Shown here: in pieces, positions 9,229 through 22,198 of the stretch | Position numbering within the stretch: position 1 is the first letter of the stretch | Layout of the letters: each line of letters starts with the position of its first letter | Assembly (NCBI GenBank): GCA_030789695.1 | Contig: JAULAV010008602.1 | Location: forward strand, 84,104 to 148,103 | Origin: Scilla litardierei | Lineage: Eukaryota > Streptophyta > Magnoliopsida > Asparagales > Asparagaceae | Reading direction: 5' to 3' | Length of the DNA stretch: 64,000 nt | Notes under the pieces: model-generated | Told to the model about the DNA's origin: nothing | The model's database searches: none | The model's input: the letters and a program-made list of their open reading frames with translations, nothing else | Made by a program: the position numbers and the translations under genes

Positions 9229-11918
9229 TGTAACGACCCGCTCTCGGGGCCCGTTACTTATTTGGTTTATTCGCAGGTCTGCAGTTTACCAGTGAAATCA
9301 GCATAGTCACAACTCAGAGATGTACCACAATACTCAAACCAGCGTACAAACATTATTACAGTCCAAATTAAAGTACAACAACAACCAGCACACTCTCTCA
9401 CAAATACATAAAGGAAGTACTGAAAGGAAATGCGGAAAAGGAAATACACAGTATAACACACAAACCAACAGAAAAGTAACTAAAACTCTGCAGCCTCTGG
9501 GTCAATGTAGGCTCCTCGATCTCTAGGGCAATCTCCTCGATCAGGTCTTCGTCTGCTGGTGCCATAAATGGAACCGAAGGTAAGTCACAACAATTCTAGC
9601 GATAGAAAAAGAGGAGTGCACAAATATGGAGCAGCTATAGTAAACAGGTGCGGAAAGTAAAGTAGGGACAGACGAGCATGCAAATGCGATAAGTTAAGTA
9701 CATCTAGTCAAGCATGCAAGGGTGACAAGTAAAGTAAAGGTGACCGAGCAAGTACAACTAGTAACGTAGCAGAATAACTATGACGATAGCAATGACAATA
9801 GCAATAAGGAGAGTAATTGTGCCTAGCCTAGTTCGTGACTTATAATGGGAAGTACAGTGAGCAACCAAGAGTCCCCTCTTGCCACGGGTGCTACCCGGGC
9901 GAACCAATCTCTGAGAACTGTGCAATAATCTGTGATCTGTGATCTGTGATGTTTGTCACCGGCACTGTTATGGGTTGCTAGAACCCGCACGGTGACAACA
10001 AGTCCTGGACTAGTCGCTCTCGCACTTCCGCAATTATAAGTTACCCCAAAACCCAGTATCTGTGCAGATTACCGTACTTGTAGTTTTACGAGTCATTTAC
10101 TATTCTCACATTTCCAGTTACAATCTTTCTGTCAAGCATGTCATGTAGCAATTGATGCGACTATTTAGTTATATCCCTAGTCATCTGTTCAGGTCAATAA
10201 CTGTTCCGAGACTAGATGTCAAGTCCTATGTTCATACGAGTACACTATCTAAATTTCTAAGGATAGAATTTACTGTGACTTACACTATCGGGATCGTCGT
10301 AGCAAGACGAGGATGGAGTTAGAGCGCAATGATGGGCACCTGCAAACAAGAAGTTATCAGTTAATGGCTACACCAATTATTATCTAATTAATTGGTCGTT
10401 TTGATTTTCAAAACTAGTTGAAATGGTGTCGGAAAGCGTTCTAAATTTTTATATATGCTATATATGATAAAAATAGTTTTACTGCAAGAGAGAATATTTT
10501 TTCTGAAGCTTATATTAATTTTTATAATTTTTAGAAACTCAAAACAAGTTTAAAAACCCAAATTATTTAAGTGATGCATATCTTCCGTAATTTATTACGG
10601 GTGCAATACAAGTCGGAAATACGTGAATGAACAGTCAAAACGGCCGTCTCGAAGATTATTATTGCCTATAATTTTATCGCATATTAGTTTAAGTGAAAAC
10701 AGCGAGTTACGAATTTTATAATGAATGTTACATATTTAATTTTTAAGTTTAGAAAAAGATTCTAGAAAAATTAGGCGCCTGGTCGAGATGAGACCAGTGC
10801 CATTGGGTCCGAAATAATGTTTCCGATTTTCTGGAGCTATCCCCACATTTTTTCTGGACCCTGTATCAAGTTATGGATTTTAAACTATTAAACCCTATTA
10901 TTAATTAATTAAAATTACGAAAATATGAAATTTCTCCGTATTTACGATCGTGCCATCGGAGTTTACCGTCGTCGCTTCGTTATCGACGGGGGTCTTCGCT
11001 CGAACGGCGACAGCGACGACTGGGGGCGGCGACCAAGGGCGAGCCGGCGGAGCTCAGTAGGAGGGCGACGGCGGCGGGTCGCGGGCTCCGGTGACGGCGA
11101 GGCGGAGGAGGGAGGTGGTCGAGTGCGAGAGGACGAATGGAGAGCGGACGGCGGAGCATCTATGCTCGGGCGGTGTCGGAGGCGTACGGCGACTGCGAGG
11201 AGGGCGGGGACACGGCGGGGCGGTGGTAGAAGCACGGCGGGCGGGCGTGCTTCGAAGGCGAGGCAGAGATCGCAGCGGGCTGTGCGGCGCTCGGAGCTTG
11301 GTCGGAGCTCCGTAGGAGTGCTCCGGGTGGTCAGGGTCTTTGTACAGGCGGTGGGAAGGCCTTGCGGAGTGAAGCGCTGGCCTGCAGCGGAGGGGCGAGT
11401 GGCGATGCTGCTGACGTCGGTGAGGCGACGTGGGTACGGCGAAGGGCGGAGGGCGGAGCTGTGCGGGCTGTGCTTCGAGCTGGAGGCCGCCGGAGGCACG
11501 GTCCGGGGTGCTTCGTGCGATCGTCGGAGCGGCGGTTTAGGCTTGCCAACGGCGGCGGTGGCGACGTTACGGAGGCGGGGACGAGCTCGACAGCGGCGGC
11601 GACGTGTGTTGGGGCGTGGCGGTGACGTGGCAGCGGTGGCGGCGTCTTCGGCGCTTCGAACGGCTTCGGTGACGTCGTACGGTGGAGGAGTAGAGGAAGC
11701 CTCGGGGGCGCTCGGGTGGCAGTGCTGCCGGCGGTCGATGCCAGAGAGAGTGAGAGAGCGGTAGAGAGAGAGATAGAGAGGAGTGCGGGGGTTCTTGTGT
11801 TTTGAAACAGAGAGTGTGTGTGTGTTTGAGAGCAGGGGGAAAGGTTTGCATGGGTTTGGTGAAAGCGTGAGATGCCATAGCATACATAAACGAAAGGTTT
11901 GCGTGGGTAGGGAAAATG

Positions 11919-11946
11919 TTAATAATAATAATAATAATAATAATAA
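11919..11946. repeat. (AAT)n microsatellite in the Z LTR
   Basis: About nine AAT units in the U3 part of the Z LTR; on the minus strand it reads as poly-Leu in a spurious frame. Confidence 0.9.
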
Positions 11947-12030
11947 CAACAAAATTAATGATGACATTATTTCAGATCTAATACGGTTGGATCTCACCAA
12001 CTTAGGGGGTGGGTTTATTAGGGGTAGTTC

Positions 12031-12035
12031 TAGGT
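12031..12035. repeat. Target site duplication of Copia W, left
   Basis: TAGGT directly before the W 5' LTR, repeated at 18826-18830 directly after its 3' LTR. Confidence 0.95.
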
Positions 12036-13814
12036 TGTTGGTAGCAACGATCTATGAACGTCGTGTTTGATGATAATAAATGTGTGTGAACGTTTTTGAC
12101 GTGTTGGTTAAGTGATTTCAGATAGAAACAACCAAGGAAAACAATATTGACAAAGTTGAAAATCGAAAGAAAAGTACCAAGTCAAAATTGTCGAGTGCCG
12201 CAACATCAAGAGGATTGATCGAATCGAGGAGGCACAACAATTAGTGGACGAGCTTCTCTCATCAACTCTCTTTGGAGCAAATAGCAAAGGGGAGCCAAAG
12301 CGAATGCATTGTTTTTTAATTCTCACTTAGTATTTAATAATTCAAGGCCAATTTGATTCTCAGTGAGTATTTAATAATTCACTTAGCATTGTTTTTGGAG
12401 TTTTAATTCTCCACTTACTCTGTTGTTTTTCTTTTTTCAGGGACATTCGTCCAAGGGCAAGATCGTAAATAAACCTATGTTTTTTGTTTCATCAAAACCC
12501 TACATATATCTACAAGGGGCCGGCCTTTAAAAAAGGGGAAAAAACTCACACACCCTTAAAACGAGAGGAGACAGCCGCACCAAAATTTTTTGAAGAGGGC
12601 CACCAAAGATTCCCCAAGGAGCCGAATTAAATTCTCCAAGAGCTTTGACCAAAAACCTTTTTATTTTACACAGAGCCGCCAGCCTGTAAAAATAACCCCT
12701 GAGCAAAAAATAGATGTGCCGAAAATTTCTTTGCAGGGACAAGTTTGAATAGCAGCAAGAATTTTTTTTAGGCGAAAAATTGTGCCGAATTCTTGAAGCC
12801 GCACAAAGTCTAATAGAGGAAGTGGCCGAATTATTTTTTGGTGCTCTCCAATTGGAGATCTCAAAGCACAGGGGCATTTGTTTCACCTTCTTGAAAAAAA
12901 AATCACAATGAAAATCCTTGTGCCTGTTTTCTTTGTCTAGAATCTCCAAGAGCCTTTCTTTTTAATTCTCTCTTTGATAATCCCTCTGCACAAGTCCTTT
13001 TTGATTTCCAAGCTGCCGTTTTTTTTTGTTCTTTGGCTTTTTGATTGGCAGCCGAATTATTTTTGGTTGAGGGGTTCTACATTATTTTTTTGTGCAGGAG
13101 CAACACAAGAAAAGGGCCGCCACATTTCTTTGAGGAATTCACGTGCCCATGCTTGCGTGAAGAAAGCAAGCCGACGCTAGCGCAACATTTTACCCTGAGA
13201 GCAAAAACGAAAGGACGCAAGCTGTTGGATGTTTGTTTGAGGCAGAATGCATTAAATCAATTGTACAGCTTCAACCTTTGGTGGAGGGTGCAAGTTTTCA
13301 TCGAGAGGGAGGCCAATCTATTGAGGGGACATCGGACACTACTACTTGTCAGATTGATCTGACCACGCGCTGAACGACAGAGACGACACACCATTACTGA
13401 GCATTTCTAAAACTCTATTTATTTATCTTTGTATTGGTGTAGCGATCTTTGTAGTGGAAACTTTACCTTCTGTGTTACTTTTGGGGACCTGACGAATTTG
13501 GGAGTCGTCACGGAGGGAGAGCATCTGACTAGATTGAGAGTGTAGAGCACGTGGTGTGCGTACGAGCTAGGTGAGAGTAGATTTGGGATCTTGACTCATT
13601 GTAGCTATACTTTATTACATATCTATCTAGTAGTTGCTTTCGGGGGCTGGAGTAGGTCGTGGGGACGACCGAACCAGGGTATATCTGTGCGTACTCTGTG
13701 ATTGCTATTTTATTACCTTGTCTGTGCTTATAACTGCGTGGGATTTCTCGTGGGTTGCACGAGAATTTTTATTAGCCTATTCACCCCCCTCTAGGCTACG
13801 ATCCAGATCCAACA
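12036..13814 (+). repeat. 5' LTR of Copia W (1779 bp)
   Basis: TGTTGGTAGC to GATCCAACA; pairs with 17044-18825. A TATA-like TACATATATC lies at 12501-12510. The box TTCACCCCCCTCTAG sits near the end. No palindrome array of the V/X/Y kind is seen here. Confidence 0.95.
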
Positions 13815-13816
13815 AG

Positions 13817-13828
13817 TGGTATCAGAGC
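13817..13828 (+). other. Primer binding site, Copia W
   Basis: TGGTATCAGAGC (initiator tRNA-Met type), two bases after the LTR. Confidence 0.92.
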
Positions 13829-13858
13829 CAGTTTAGAGGATCTAGTCTAGATTTTTAG

Positions 13859-15718
13859 ATGACCATGAATATATCTGATTGTGCTTTTGCTGAAGGTTAG
13901 TCTATAGCCCGTCCCCCTAAGTTTAACGGTGTAGACTTTGCATATTGGAAGTCTAGGATGAAAATCTATTTAGTGTCTGTAGATTATGATGTGTGGGATA
14001 TTGTTGAAAATGGTTATAGCCTACCCACTATTAAAATTGAAGACACTGTTATGATTAAGCCTAAAGACAAGTGGGATTTAGCTGATAAGAAACTTTATAC
14101 TCTTAATGGTAAAACTATGAATGCGCTTATATGCTCTCTTGATAAATCTGAGTTTAATCGTATCTCACATTGTCTAACTGCGCAGGAAATCTAGCATACT
14201 CTGGAGGTGACACACGAGGGAACATCGCAAGTAAAGGAATCCAGACTTGCGTTGCTGAGCACAGAATATGAGGGCTTCTGCATGCTATCAACAGAATCAG
14301 TTAAAGACATGTTTGCGAGGTTCACAGACATCGTCTACAAATCCAGTTCCCTCGGTAAGCCATACTCTAGCCATGAACAGGTACGAAAGATCTTAAGGGC
14401 GCTACCAAGCTCGTTCAGGCCTAAAGTCACCGCTATTCAAGAAGCTAAGGACTTATCAACAATGAAAGTGGATGACTTGATAGGCAACGCTATGTTACAC
14501 GAGCTTGAGTTACAGAGTATAGAATCCAGAGAGAAACCTGAAGAGAAGACAAAAGCTTCCACACCATTAGCTCTTCAAGCTAACGATGACGATCTTGATG
14601 AAGAGCAAGCCCTAATGGTCAGAAACTTCAGGAGATACATTCAGACTGATCAAGGAAGAGCTGAGATGGGAAAAAGGTTCATTCGTTCTAATAATTCTAA
14701 TTTTGGTAGAAATTCCTATGATCAGAAAGCTATTAATAGAAGTGAATGTTTTAAATGCAGGAAGAAAGGGCACCACATAAAAGATTGCCCACAACAACAC
14801 ACAGCTCAAGTTGCAAAAGGAAAAACGAAAGTGCTGACGTGGGACATGGATAGCGAAGCTGAGGAGGAGGATGAGGAACATGAAGCCCACTCCTGCATGG
14901 CATTAATGACCAAACACAATGAGGTAGAATCTCCCACTAAAGCTGAACTTTTAGAAATCTGTAAAGGAATGCAACATAGAATTGATGAGCTAGAAGCTGA
15001 TGTGGAATGTTATAGGAATGATAACTTTGATATGCAACAAACTGAATATGACATGTCTATAGAAATGAAAAATCTTAAACAAGAGCTTGTTGCATGCAAA
15101 TCTACCATTACCATGTTATAAAAAGAGAAAGCTAGCTTGCCTGATAAAATTGACTGTCTTTCATGTCCCTCTTTATTAAAGGATATTAGCATGTATAAGC
15201 TAGATAAGGTAAAACTTGAAGTTGAAAATGAATTGCTCTCTGAAAAGATTAACATGCTAAATCTTGAACTTAAAGAAAAAATGAGGGATTTTGAAAAGAA
15301 AGAAGAGGAAAACAAGCAAGCTTTCATTAGTAAATGCACTTTGCTTGTGGATGAAAACGATATCTTGAAGTCCAAAGTCACCACCCTAGAATTGTCATTA
15401 AAGAGATTTTCTATTGGAAAACAAAATTTGGACATTATTCTTGGAAATCAACTTTATGGCAATAATAGGCGAGGACTAGGATATGGTCTTAAAAATGTTG
15501 AAAAATCAAAATATAGAAAAGTTCACATTGAAACAACAAAGGCTGGAAATTTTCACGCTAAGTGCTTTACATGTGGATGCGTTGGTCATACTTCATATCA
15601 TTGCAAATATAGGAACAAAAACATTAAGTTCAAACAAATATGTGTTCCTAAATCTTTGTTGACTAACACTAGTGGACCTTGTTGGATTCCAAGGTCACAC
15701 ACGACACCTCTTTTGTAG
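13859..15718 (+). pseudogene. gag: Gag of Copia W, interrupted by three stops (about 619 codons)
   Basis: One continuous frame from the ATG at 13859 to the stop at 15718, broken by TAG at 13898, TAG at 14192 and TAA at 15119. The TAG at 14192 replaces the Trp of a conserved E-I-W-H motif. The N-terminal part carries the Copia Gag domain (PPKFNG near the start). A CCHC knuckle, CFKCRKKGHHIKDC, lies at about 14748-14789. An acidic stretch and a long predicted coiled coil follow. A second knuckle-like motif, CFTCGCVGHTSYHC, is near 15562-15603. It ends without entering protease. It was a Gag of the same plan as V; with the stops it should no longer give full-length protein. Confidence 0.88.
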
Positions 15719-17030
15719 GTGGATGGAAATTTGACGAGGAGCGATAAATTGAATGTCTCATTTTTTGGCTCCTTAGTCAAACGGCGACGCGAAGGTATAT
15801 CTTTCATTTTGGTCTTAATACATACCTTCATAGTCTTTTGTATGCGTGACTTTTCTTTGTTTGTGTGCTAGTAGTTGCATTGCTATGTGTGCATGATTTT
15901 TTTTGTTTGTGTGATTGCATCTCATGTTTGCTTTAGTACTTCATGCATTAAAAAAAACTGAAAAACTGAAAAAAGGTGCTTAAATGTGTATCTTTTCTCT
16001 TTGATTCATTATTGAAGTATGCACGAATGATTTTCATTTCCATGTAGAAATTGGTGTATTATTACTTTTGCTACATGCGCATGTTCATCTTTCTAAATAT
16101 TCATGGCATGTTCAATGACTGAAAATAACTTGATTTCTACACCACCTACTTCACTTCCACATGTATTATTATTGTTGCACATTTGGAGATATCGTTTATG
16201 AAGTATGGAATGTGAATGTAGGAGGAAAACTTAACTGAATATCTAAGGGATATGATATATCTTGCCATGGATAAAAATTGAGCAAAAGAAATTGTTGTTA
16301 TAAGTATTTTTAAAAAAAATGTGAAAAAGATAATTGCTCCGTATGGAAAATGGATACAATCCTTGGCAACGGTATTACCCACGAGTATCCAACATAAGCT
16401 TTATGAGTAAACTTTAGCTTTGGTGTATTTACTCGTCAAGCAATGCCACCCCCACATCTAAGAGTCCTTATAGGCTATGTTTTGTGGTGTGGTACCTTGA
16501 ACTCATTTTTAATGAGGTGGGAAAAATCAATCCTAGGTGATAGAACGTTATTTGGAAAATGTGGATTGGTTCCGGTTGACTTTCTTAATGATTCTCCCTA
16601 TGTGCTTCAATTTTAATCATCACACGTACACGTTGGTGTTGAAGTCTTAGTTGTTTAATTTCATTGGATTTTGACTTGATTATTCTATGATTGTATACAT
16701 GCAATTGTTAGTAGTGGTTAATAATACTCTCTTTTTGCATAGTATATTTTTTTTACTCCGTGTTATAACTTTTGATGATAACAAAGGGGGAGAAAAATTG
16801 GGAAAGATTTGATATGAATATTTCAGGAAAATATGATTATTTGATTAAGGGGGAGCATTAATGAATATTGGGGAAGCACAAAAATAGGGGGAGCATGCTT
16901 ATTGCTAAACTTTACACATCATTGTTCGCACATCATTTCATCTCATTGCATGTCACCCACTATTGTCACGCTTTCACACACACTATTTGGAAACTTAATG
17001 CTCAAATCTTATACTGAGTTTGTTATCATC
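15719..17030 (+). other. Non-coding 3' internal region of Copia W
   Basis: 1.3 kb without a recognisable gene or Pol remnant. It contains AAAGGGGGAGAAAAA near 16783, TAAGGGGGAGCATT near 16847 and AGGGGGAGCAT near 16887: extra polypurine-like tracts as in V. Confidence 0.7.
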
Positions 17031-17043
17031 AAAAGGGGGAGAT
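17031..17043 (+). other. Polypurine tract, Copia W
   Basis: AAAAGGGGGAGAT directly before the 3' LTR. Confidence 0.88.
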
Positions 17044-18825
17044 TATTGGTAGCAACGATCTATGAACGTCGTGTTTGATGATAACAAACGTGTGTGAACG
17101 TTTTTGACGTGTTTGTTAAGTGATTTCAGGTAGAAACAACCAAGGAAAACAATATTGACAAAGTTGAAAATCGAAAGAAAAGTACCTAGTCAAAATTGTC
17201 AAGTGCCGCAACATCAAGAGGATTGATCGAATCGAGGAGGCACAACAATTAGTGGACGAGCTTCTCTCATCAAATCCCATTGGAGCAAATAGCAAAGGGG
17301 AGCCAAAGCGAATGCATTGTTTTTTAATTCTCACTTAGTATTTAATAATTCAAGGCCAATTTGATTCTAACTGAGTATTTAATAATTCACTTAGCATTGT
17401 TTTTGGAGTTTTAATTCTCCACTTACTCTGTTGTTTTTCTTTTTTCAGGGACATTTGTCCAAGGGCAAGATCGTAAATAAACCTCGGTTTTTTGTTTCAT
17501 CAAAACCCTACATATATCTACAAGGGGCCGGCCTTTAAAAAAAGGGAAAAAAAACTTACGCACACTTAAAACGAGAGGAGACAGCCGCAGCAAATTTTTT
17601 TGAAGAGGGCCACCAAAGATTCCCCAAGGAGCCGAATTAAATTCTCCAAGAGCTTTGACCAAAAACCCTTTTATTTTACACAGAGCCGCCGGCCTGTAAA
17701 AATAACCCCTGAGCAAAAAATCGATGTGCAGAAAATTTCTTTGCATGGATATGTTTTTTAAGAGCAGCAAGAATTTTTTTAGGCGAAAAATTGTGCCGAA
17801 TTTTTGAAGCCGCACAAAGTCTAATAGAGGAAGTGGCCGAATTATTTTTTGGTGCTCTCCAATTGGAGATCTCAAAGCACATGGGCATTTGTTTCACCTT
17901 CTTGAAAAAAAAAATCACAATGAAAATCCTTGGGCCTGTTTTCTTTGTCCAGAATTTCCAAGAGCCTTTCTTTTTAATTCTCTCTTTGATAATCCCTCTG
18001 CACAAGTCCTTTTTGATTTCCAACCTGCCGTTTTTTTGTTCTTTGGCTTTTTGATTGGCAGCCGAATTATTTTTGGTTGAGGGGTTCTACATTATTTTTT
18101 TGTGCAGGAGCAACACAAGAAAAGGGCCGCCACATTTCTTTGAGGAATTCACGTGCCCATGCTTGCGTGAAGAAAGCAAGCCGACGCCAGCGCACACATT
18201 TTACCCGGAGAGCAAAAACGAAAGGACGCAAGCTGTTGGATGTTTGTTTGAGGCAGAATGCATTAAATCAATTGTGTAGCTTCAACCTTTGGTGGAGGGT
18301 GCAAGTTTTCATCGAGAGGGAGGCCAATCTATTGAGGGGACATCAGAGACTACTACTTGTCAGATTGATCTGACCACGCGCTGAACGACAGAGACGACAC
18401 ACCATTACTGAGCATTTCTAAAACTCTATTTATTTATCTTTGTATTGGTGTAGCGATCTTTGTAGGGGAAACTTTACCTTCTGTGTTACTTTTGGGGACC
18501 TGACGACTTTGGGAGTCGTCACGGAGGGAGAGCATCTGACTAGATTGAGAGTGTAGAGCACGTGGTGTGCGTACGAGCTAGGTGAGAGTAGATTTGGGAT
18601 CTTGACTCATTGTAGCTGTACTTGATTACATATCTATCTAGTAGTTGCTTTCGGGGGCTGGAGTAGGTCGTGGGGACAACCGAACCAGGGTATATCTGTG
18701 CGTACTCTGTGATTGCTATTTTATTACATTGTCTGTGCTTATAACTGCGTGTGATTTCTCGTGGGTTGCACGAGAATTTTTATTAGCATATTCACCCCCC
18801 TTTAGGCTACGATCCAGATCCAACA
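17044..18825 (+). repeat. 3' LTR of Copia W (1782 bp)
   Basis: Pairs with 12036-13814. Its first bases are TATTGG where the 5' LTR has TGTTGG, a G to A change at the integrase-recognised end. Ends CCAACA, followed by TAGGT. Confidence 0.95.
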
Positions 18826-18830
18826 TAGGT
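18826..18830. repeat. Target site duplication of Copia W, right
   Basis: TAGGT, identical to 12031-12035. Confidence 0.95.
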
Positions 18831-19429
18831 TTTATTCGGGGTAAAATTAAATTAGTAAAAGTAATTAGTAATGGTAAAGGATCATTAGTGAAATGTAACT
18901 AGCAAGGCGGAGGAATACAGACTCGTTTTCACAAACGACTCCAAAAAATTACGAAAACATACCCACGAGATTGTATCGACGCGAGGATCGCGAATACAAG
19001 ATCCGTTTTGGGATTTGAGCTACGAAAGTACTAGTTTTAGGCCAAAACATTTAGAAAGCGGGCTTGCGGGTTCTAGGCTGAAATGATATCAGAAAATTAT
19101 GAAATTAATGTGGGAGGCCCTAAATGATCATAGGATGCTACTGTAGAAGTTTGAAAATTTTTTGAAAATGTTTGAATAGAAAATAAATTAGTCGACCTAA
19201 AACAGTAACTATTGAAAATGAATTTTTATCGAAATGTTTTTGAGTATATGAGGAAATCTGAAATTGCTGAAATACAATATAATAAGTCTAGTGTTCCAAA
19301 ATATTTTTATAAGAATTTTTTTGAAATCAGTTTTGTTATAAAACTCTTGACTAACATTTATAAAGTAAAATTTATTTTTAAAACACGTAATAAGTAAATT
19401 GAAGTGTTGAAAATTACAGGTCGTTACAT
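18831..19429 (-). repeat. 5' LTR of Gypsy Z, outer part after Copia W
   Basis: Continues the Z LTR to its terminal GTCGTTACA. Bases 19131-19429 match the left Z LTR remnant at 6166-6468. Similar overall to the G2 LTR at 31640-32209. Confidence 0.88.
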
Positions 19430-20556
19430 CCTCCATCTCCTACAGTAGTCGACTGATGAAGGGTTTACAGTCGCCTGTCTATTTTACAGTCAATTGTATT
19501 CTTGTCATCAGTCGCATGATGCTTATCTGGAGAAAGAGTGCAGCTCTCTGTTTATTCCATCCCAGGCAGCAGTCGCCTGCTGAAGGTTTTACAGGCGCTT
19601 GTCCTGTTTACAGTCGATTGTATTGAATTCATCAGTCGACTGTCGTGGCTCAGATTATAGCTGTTGGATATTTTCTAGCCGTTGGACAGTAGACTGTCAT
19701 TTATTCATCAATCGATTGTCAATGATGTTTCTGCACAGAAACTAACCGTTGCAGCTTTTTGTTTTTAGCTGTTTCCTTGGGTTTTGAGGGGTTTTATAGA
19801 GTTCCTATATATAGAAGAGGGCTTAGTTCATTGGAACTTCTTGATGCTATTGAAAATCATTAGAGATTGATTAAGCCACTCTCAAACTCTCACATTTCCC
19901 TTTTTGAGCTATCATTCCTCTTCATGTATTGAAGTCCAGCTCAAGAGAAATCATCCAAGTGCTTTCAAGCAAATCTCAACACTTGGAGATCCTCTTCCAT
20001 GCCTTGCATTCATCTATGAGTAAGCATCTCAAGGCATAGGTAAGAGTATTTATTTTACTTGGTGTTTCTTTGTAACTCTAATTCTCGTTGTGGGAATTAG
20101 TCTATCTCTCTTTGTGAGAGTATCTCTCTTTATGGGAGTAACTCTCTTAGTGAGAGTTTGGCGTCTAGTGTAGGGCTAACCCTAATTCTCTGAGTGGGAG
20201 TTAGTAATTTTTTAGGTGGGAGTTTGACCCCTGTGTAGGGTTGGTTGGGTCCTTATGTAGGGCAAAATCCTCTTGGTGAGGTCTCTCTCTTTGTGGGAGT
20301 GTATCTCTTTGTAGGATTTGTATTCACTTCACTTTGTGGGATTATAGTGAATATTGGTGTGGCTGGACGTATCTAAGTTTGGGGAACCAGGATAAAATCA
20401 TGTGTTTGCGTTTGGATTGAGTGTGTCAATTATTTTCTCTTGCATTTATTATTCCGCATTTGCAAGTTTAATTTTAATTGGACAATTTATTGCCATTACA
20501 CTATTTACCCCCCAGTGTGTTGTTGTTAGTATTACAAGGGTAAGGAGATCCTTACA
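19430..20556 (+). repeat. 5' LTR of Copia Y, 3' portion
   Basis: Aligns with about 54763-55856 of the Y 3' LTR with substitutions and some indels (roughly 5 percent or more by eye), clearly older than V. Its left part was displaced beyond Gypsy Z and lies outside the window. It contains part of the CAGTCGACTG array (19437-19735) and a TATA box CTATATATAG at 19805-19814, and ends CTTACA. Confidence 0.9.
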
Positions 20557-20558
20557 AT

Positions 20559-20570
20559 TGGTATCAAAGC
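20559..20570 (+). other. Primer binding site, Copia Y
   Basis: TGGTATCAAAGC, one base different from the initiator tRNA-Met type sites of V and W. Confidence 0.85.
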
Positions 20571-20591
20571 TAGTTGAAGCATACAATAACG

Positions 20592-22135
20592 ATGGCATAC
20601 AACGCTTCATCCATGTCTCATGAAGAAGGTCTATCAACCGTTCGACCCCCGCTCTTCAACGGAACCAACTACCCAAGTTGGAAGATCAAGATGATGATCT
20701 ACTTGGAGGGTGAAGACCTTTGGAACATCACAGAGTCGCCATTTGAGAAGCCTACTACATCCGCGGCTTCGAGAACTAAAGCAGAGAAGGACTCGACCAA
20801 ATTTAATGCGAGGGCTATGAATGCATTCCATTGCGCCCTCACTTCAAATGAGTTCAACCGCATCTCCATGTGTAAAACGGCCAACGAAATTTGGCATACA
20901 TTGGAGATTTCTCATGAATGGACTTTGAAGGTGAAGAAATACAAGATTCCTACTTGTTAACCTGCAGTGGCAAATGTCATCTCTCTACCGAATACCCTTC
21001 TAAACCCACCAAAGATACTTATAAGGGTAAAGAGAAGAAGAATTGGAAAGGCAAGTCCAAGTTCAAGAACCAAAAGAAAGGACTTGTTGGCACTTTTGAT
21101 GACTCCGATGAGGACACTTCAAGTGATGAAGAAGAGGATGATAAGGAGCGAGCTCATATGTGCTTCACGGCTTTTGATGATTCTTCATCAATCTCCTCGA
21201 GTTCAAGCGATGAAGAGGTGGAGGCATGGCTCAACCCCAACAAGAAAATGTGCTTCATGGCAAAGGGAGAAGAGTCTCCGTCAAGCTCTAGCGAGGAGAA
21301 AAGTGATGAGAAAGTTGAGATGGAGAAGCTATCCTACGAGGAGCTCGAATACCGCTTCAACGTGGTCTCCAATGGGGAAAGTAAGTGCATCGACTCATAT
21401 GCTAAATTGAAAGCTAAATTTAAAAATGCTATGAGTAGGTTGCATGCCTTAGAATCTACTAGTGTAAATGACAATGATGCTTTGCATGTTTGTGACACTA
21501 GTGAGAAAGACACACTTCTCTCTTAAGTTAAGGATTTAAGCATTTCTAATGAAAAATTATTAGCTCTAAACCTTATCTTAGAAACTCGCATTCAATAACT
21601 TACGTTGAAATGCGAAGAGGAATCCCAAAAGCTCAAAAGCTTTGTTTATTCTAGGGATTCACTCCACGGTTTGCTTGAAAAACAACATCCGGCAAACCAT
21701 AAAAGAGGTTTGGGATACACTCCAAAGGTGATTACCAAACCCACCTCCAAATCTTCTTATGGTGCAAATACAAGAAATATTGCTAAAGCACCTAAGAAGA
21801 ATCACCATGCTTTCTTGTATAACAATAACACCAACAAGAAACATGTAGATCACAAGGTGGCGAGGAATAATGAAAACTCTTCTTTTTTTGTAAAGAAGCA
21901 AAATCCTCACTTTATGCATGCTAAGAAAATGTTTTCTGCACCTAAGCATGCCACATCCACCTCTCTTGCAAAGGCAAAACCCTTGCCTAAGAAATCCTTG
22001 AGATTATGGATTCCCACTAAGGTTTGTGTGCAAGAGAGGGATAGTTACATCAACTCTATGGTTAGGGATGTGATCACCTCATGTGATTACATTAGGAAAT
22101 CAAACTCCTCTTGGGTTTGGTTCTCTAATGTTTAG
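20592..22135 (+). pseudogene. gag: Gag of Copia Y, internally deleted and frameshifted
   Basis: The ATG at 20592 opens a Copia Gag N-terminus (FNGTNYPSWK motif at about residue 25). After about 120 residues the frame jumps: the mid-domain up to the zinc knuckle is missing, the frame shifts near 20918-20960, and a stop falls at 21524-21526. What follows is an acidic Ser-rich region, a partial coiled coil and, from 21605, a C-terminal part ending KSNSSWVWFSNV, which mirrors the SSSSWTWFPKG end of V Gag. No protease or other Pol domain follows. Related to V but diverged, and not functional as it stands. Confidence 0.85.
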
Positions 22136-22193
22136 GTTCCTCACACATATGCATATTGATGGGTATTGTGCTTAAATGTTTATTTTAGCATAC

Positions 22194-22198
22194 ACATT
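22194..22198. repeat. Probable left target site of Gypsy X
   Basis: ACATT directly before the X LTR. The matching right copy is lost, because X is truncated at 53789. Confidence 0.5.

Larger units (their letters stand above)
9229..12035 (-). repeat. 5' LTR of Gypsy Z, main part (continues at 18831-19429)
   Basis: Begins TGTAACGACCCGC as in G2. Without Copia W and its duplicated target the LTR is about 3.4 kb. On the minus strand it holds a GC-rich, CT-rich segment (about 10960-11800) followed by a donor-like GTAAAC near 10965 and a small exon-like block at 10284-10339 (acceptor TTGTTTGCAG, donor GTAAGTC). An acidic mini-ORF starts with ATG at 9565, but a one-base loss breaks its frame compared with G2. 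Long open frames on both strands at 10925-12000 are by-products of GC-rich DNA, not genes. Confidence 0.85.
12036..18825 (+). mobile_element. Complete Copia element W (Sirevirus-like, gag-only)
   Basis: Full-length element of 6790 bp with both LTRs, primer site, gag remnant, polypurine tract and perfect TAGGT target duplications, inserted in the 5' LTR of Gypsy Z. The internal region is only 3.2 kb and has no Pol domains. The gag frame has three stops, and the 3' LTR begins TA instead of TG. LTR copies differ at roughly 2-3 percent by eye, older than V. Confidence 0.95.
6166..19429 (-). mobile_element. Gypsy element Z (Tekay/Del-like, degenerate), split by Copia W
   Basis: Minus-strand Ty3/Gypsy element related to G2. 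It consists of a 3' LTR remnant (6166-6468), a rearranged internal region (6469-9228) and a long 5' LTR (9229-12035 plus 18831-19429). Its left LTR holds Copia V and its right LTR holds Copia W. Its right end (GTCGTTACA, 19429) abuts Copia Y LTR sequence, so Z inserted into Y. Most of pol and gag are gone, and a segment with no similarity to G2 or X (about 6700-7937) takes their place. Non-autonomous. Confidence 0.85.

Noticed and set aside
10925..12000. Opposed ORFs of 279 aa (plus) and 345 aa (minus)
   Set aside because: Both are low-complexity products of the GC-rich Z LTR; the poly-Leu of the minus frame is the (AAT)n microsatellite. No conserved motif.
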